From NCBI GenBank assembly GCA_965232455.1, contig OZ246981.1, positions 4,960,001 to 5,024,000 of the forward strand: DNA of 64,000 bases, read 5' to 3'. The first letter of the stretch is position 1; each line of letters begins with the position of its first letter. This DNA comes from JBFGFX01 sp965232455. Lineage in GTDB: Bacteria > Pseudomonadota > Gammaproteobacteria > Steroidobacterales > Woeseiaceae. Shown here piece after piece: positions 61,933 through 64,000 of this stretch. The position numbers and the translations under genes were made by a program. The notes below the pieces were generated by a model. That model had not been told where the DNA came from. It saw nothing but the letters and a program-made list of their open reading frames with translations, and made no database searches.

Positions 61933-64000
61933 ATGTTGGCTCGCTGCCTGTTGACCGCTGATGAACGCGAAGAAATACGGATCTTCTATTCGTATTCGCG
62001 TGAAGACACCGACTTTCGATCGGTGATCGACGACGTGTTGGGCAGGTTCAAGTGGGACGTAGAAGTCCGCACTTGGTATGACGGCGAGATTCCGGCCGGC
62101 GCCGAATGGGAAGAAGACATTTTCCGTAACATCGACGCGGCGGATATCATCGTTCTGTTCGTGACCAGGCAGTTTGCGGACAGCGCGTATTGTCGGGACG
62201 TGGAGGTTCCGCGTGCGTTACAGCGGCGCGAATTCGACGGGGCAATCGTGATCCCGGTGCTCGTCGAGAAGACGAGCGCCAAGTGGTTGGCGTCGCCGCT
62301 GGCCGAATTGCAGGTGTTGCCCAGGAACGGCGTCCCGGTTAGCGAATGGGCAGACCAGGCTGCTGCCGTGCGGAACGTCGTGCAGGGCATTGTCGACATC
62401 ATCGCGGCGATCGCACTGGATCCCGATGGGCGTTGCCGCTGGCAGCTGCATCTTGACGGGTCCCCGGAGCGTTTCAGCGACGAGAAGCAACTCGAACTGG
62501 TTCATGCAGTCCGGAAAGTCTCGAACGACCAGTCCACGAGGCCGTTGGTCCTGAGTCCGGGCAGTATCGTGCTGTTGATGGACAGCTCCCGCGCGGGGCT
62601 GTCGCAGTTCAGGGCCTGGTATCAGGAGCAAGAAGCGCCGCTGATCGCCGGTTACCCGATTCTGAGGGTCATCGAATTGTTCGGCGCCGGAGTCCAGGCC
62701 GCCGCGCACGAGGTGGACACGCCAAAGGTACCGGATTCGATCGCCCCGGATTTGCTCCTGTTCCCCAGCGAGCCGTTCGTGCCGGTCAGTATGAAGGGCG
62801 TAACAATCTCGGAAGACAAGCCGCTCAGACCCGATTTCATACTGGACACCGGTCACACGGATCTGAACGAATCCGATTTCGCCGCGGCCGCCTATCGGCT
62901 GATCGACTACTTCATCACGTCGATGTCTCTGGAGGAGGACGAGCAGTGGGTAAATCTGTCACCGGACGAGACCAACCGGATGCTCGGCAATGGACTCGCC
63001 GGCACCGCCATGGGAGCGGAACTGCTTCATCTGGATCTGAACCTGAAAAGACTGACCGCCTCATTGATGCATCCGGACAGCGAAACCGGGCGGGCGTTCT
63101 GGAAGGAGGTCTTCAGAAGAAGTCGATCCCTGGAGCGGCGGATTGAAAACGAGTTCAGCACATTCCAGCGGGTATGGCTGGTGCCGAAGAAGGCCAAGAT
63201 TTACGAGCACTCGGATGACGCCTCGGGCGGCGACAAGAAGACGTCTGCGCTAATTGTGGAGGACCAGGTCTCGGTGATGTGCGAGGACGACTACATCTCG
63301 AAGTACGCGGGCAACGGTGCAAGAGTCGCTGCCAGCGCAAACGACGTTTGTAGCCCCGTCTTCAGAGAGATGATTCTGCCGGTGGTGGAAAAAGAGGTGA
63401 ACGAGGGCAAGACTTTCGCAAACTGGCGGCAGATCTATCAGTCCGTAATCCTCGCGACCTGGACCAAGGAAAACTATCGTGGCCACTCCGCCTGGGCCCC
63501 CTACATCGAGAGCGGCAAACCGGGAAATCTGCAGGGATCGATCCGCAAGGTCGGGAAGGCGGATCTGGCGCGCGAGTTCGGACTGGAGCAAAGCGTGGAC
63601 AGCGGCTGCGGCGCTGACACGGCCGGCGGGGTCGACGCAGCGGCAGACGCGGTTGACGCGCGCGCTGATCGCTCTGACCTGTACCACAATCAGGAGCGCC
63701 TTGTTGAGCAGGCCGTCGAGATGCGACGGTCCGGAGCGCACGAAAAATCGCGCAACATGCTGCGCGGTATCGTGAACGACTCGCTGGAGCAACTCGGCAT
63801 CGAATCGCATATCACGCAGGCGGCGATGCTCGAGTTAGGCAACACCTATCGCGCGCTGGGCAGTCCGGAAGCGGCGCAGGAGGTGCAGGCTGAGGTATTG
63901 CGGATTCGGCGCCATGTGCTCGGAGACGATCATCCCGCAACATTGGAAGCGATGGACATTCTCGCCGATACGTTTCGAGCCCTGGGCGAGGATGGGAATG
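61933..64000 (+). CDS. TIR-domain protein with a PVC-type middle domain and TPR repeats, N-terminal 689 residues
   Basis: The frame is open from ATG 61933 (TGAGG nine bases upstream) to the window end. Residues 14-140 are a TIR domain: IRIFYSYSREDTDFRSVI, WYDGEIPAGAEWEEDIFRNIDAADIIVLFVTRQFADSAYCRDVE, then AIVIPVLVE. Residues about 285-540 (KGVTISEDKPLRPDFILDTG, QWVNLSPDE, LTASLMHPDSETGRAFWKEVF, VWLVPKKAKIYEH, VVEKEVNEGKTFANWRQIYQSVILATW) resemble a domain I recall from large uncharacterised proteins of PVC and Omnitrophota bacteria. A Gly/Ala/Asp-rich linker and TPR repeats (from about 590; LGDDHPATLEAMDILADTFRALGED) follow. Likely cytosolic; an immune-type NAD-hydrolysing role is inference. 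Confidence 0.82.
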   Translation, partial: MLARCLLTADEREEIRIFYSYSREDTDFRSVIDDVLGRFKWDVEVRTWYDGEIPAGAEWEEDIFRNIDAADIIVLFVTRQFADSAYCRDVEVPRALQRREFDGAIVIPVLVEKTSAKWLASPLAELQVLPRNGVPVSEWADQAAAVRNVVQGIVDIIAAIALDPDGRCRWQLHLDGSPERFSDEKQLELVHAVRKVSNDQSTRPLVLSPGSIVLLMDSSRAGLSQFRAWYQEQEAPLIAGYPILRVIELFGAGVQAAAHEVDTPKVPDSIAPDLLLFPSEPFVPVSMKGVTISEDKPLRPDFILDTGHTDLNESDFAAAAYRLIDYFITSMSLEEDEQWVNLSPDETNRMLGNGLAGTAMGAELLHLDLNLKRLTASLMHPDSETGRAFWKEVFRRSRSLERRIENEFSTFQRVWLVPKKAKIYEHSDDASGGDKKTSALIVEDQVSVMCEDDYISKYAGNGARVAASANDVCSPVFREMILPVVEKEVNEGKTFANWRQIYQSVILATWTKENYRGHSAWAPYIESGKPGNLQGSIRKVGKADLAREFGLEQSVDSGCGADTAGGVDAAADAVDARADRSDLYHNQERLVEQAVEMRRSGAHEKSRNMLRGIVNDSLEQLGIESHITQAAMLELGNTYRALGSPEAAQEVQAEVLRIRRHVLGDDHPATLEAMDILADTFRALGEDGN

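Overview
The window reads as chromosome of a GC-rich gammaproteobacterium. Pointers are a gamma-type glycerol-3-phosphate acyltransferase PlsB, a MipA/DUF3019/two-component cassette, an engB - cytochrome c4 - dsbA neighbourhood, the separate CysJ/CysI sulfite reductase with CysH, and a CysB regulator. The lineage is inferred from gene content only; a marine or sediment gammaproteobacterium (for example a Woeseia-like group) would fit but is not proven. No IS element, prophage, CRISPR array, tRNA or rRNA was recognised.

Layout. 1-9.6 kb: end of an amidohydrolase, an inositol-monophosphatase-like enzyme, a tightly coupled minus-strand operon (plsB - TIGR04076 - aldo/keto reductase - SNF transporter), a membrane-anchored repeat protein and an RluA-type pseudouridine synthase. 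9.6-19.3 kb: DUF5996, a periplasmic molybdopterin oxidoreductase pair with a divergent MarR regulator, a class V aminotransferase, a Kef-type antiporter with its NAD(P)H oxidoreductase partner, and a DUF1801 protein. 19.4-26.2 kb: MipA - DUF3019 - response regulator - sensor kinase, a divergent secreted beta-propeller lipoprotein, a UDG-family protein, and a Fur-box-controlled gene of unknown function. 26.2-39.5 kb: a 1368-residue envelope protein with a divergent small membrane protein, a Ser/Thr kinase-HDOD fusion, an AbgT transporter, an acyltransferase, and a REC-PAS-GGDEF-EAL protein. 39.5-48 kb: a SulP transporter flanked by two almost identical ArsR genes, then a three-gene FAD/FAD/GcvT operon and an L,D-transpeptidase. 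48-56.3 kb: assimilatory sulfur cluster (cysK, cysG, cysB, cysH, cysI, cysJ). 56.7-60.8 kb: dapA, dapB, dsbA, cytochrome c4, engB. 60.8-64 kb: a structured-RNA candidate, a decayed SRPBCC/ArsR/VOC operon, and the start of a large TIR-domain protein cut by the window end.

The most notable signals are regulatory or architectural. (1) A putative 25-codon leader peptide with three consecutive Cys codons, a strong promoter and a Rho-independent terminator sits immediately upstream of cysB, with mutually exclusive RNA pairings that look like a cysteine attenuator. (2) The dapA leader has an intrinsic terminator 30 bases before the gene and a competing upstream antiterminator segment. (3) The terminal gene combines a TIR domain, a middle domain resembling uncharacterised proteins of the PVC/Omnitrophota lineages, and TPR repeats; it may be a new TIR-type defence or signalling protein. 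(4) A cluster of hairpins with a potential pseudoknot lies downstream of engB. (5) A roughly 600-base segment carrying an ArsR gene is duplicated on both sides of the SulP gene.

Starts were moved from the longest open frame where a ribosome binding site, signal peptide or overlap argued for it. All homology statements are recognition from sequence, not database results.
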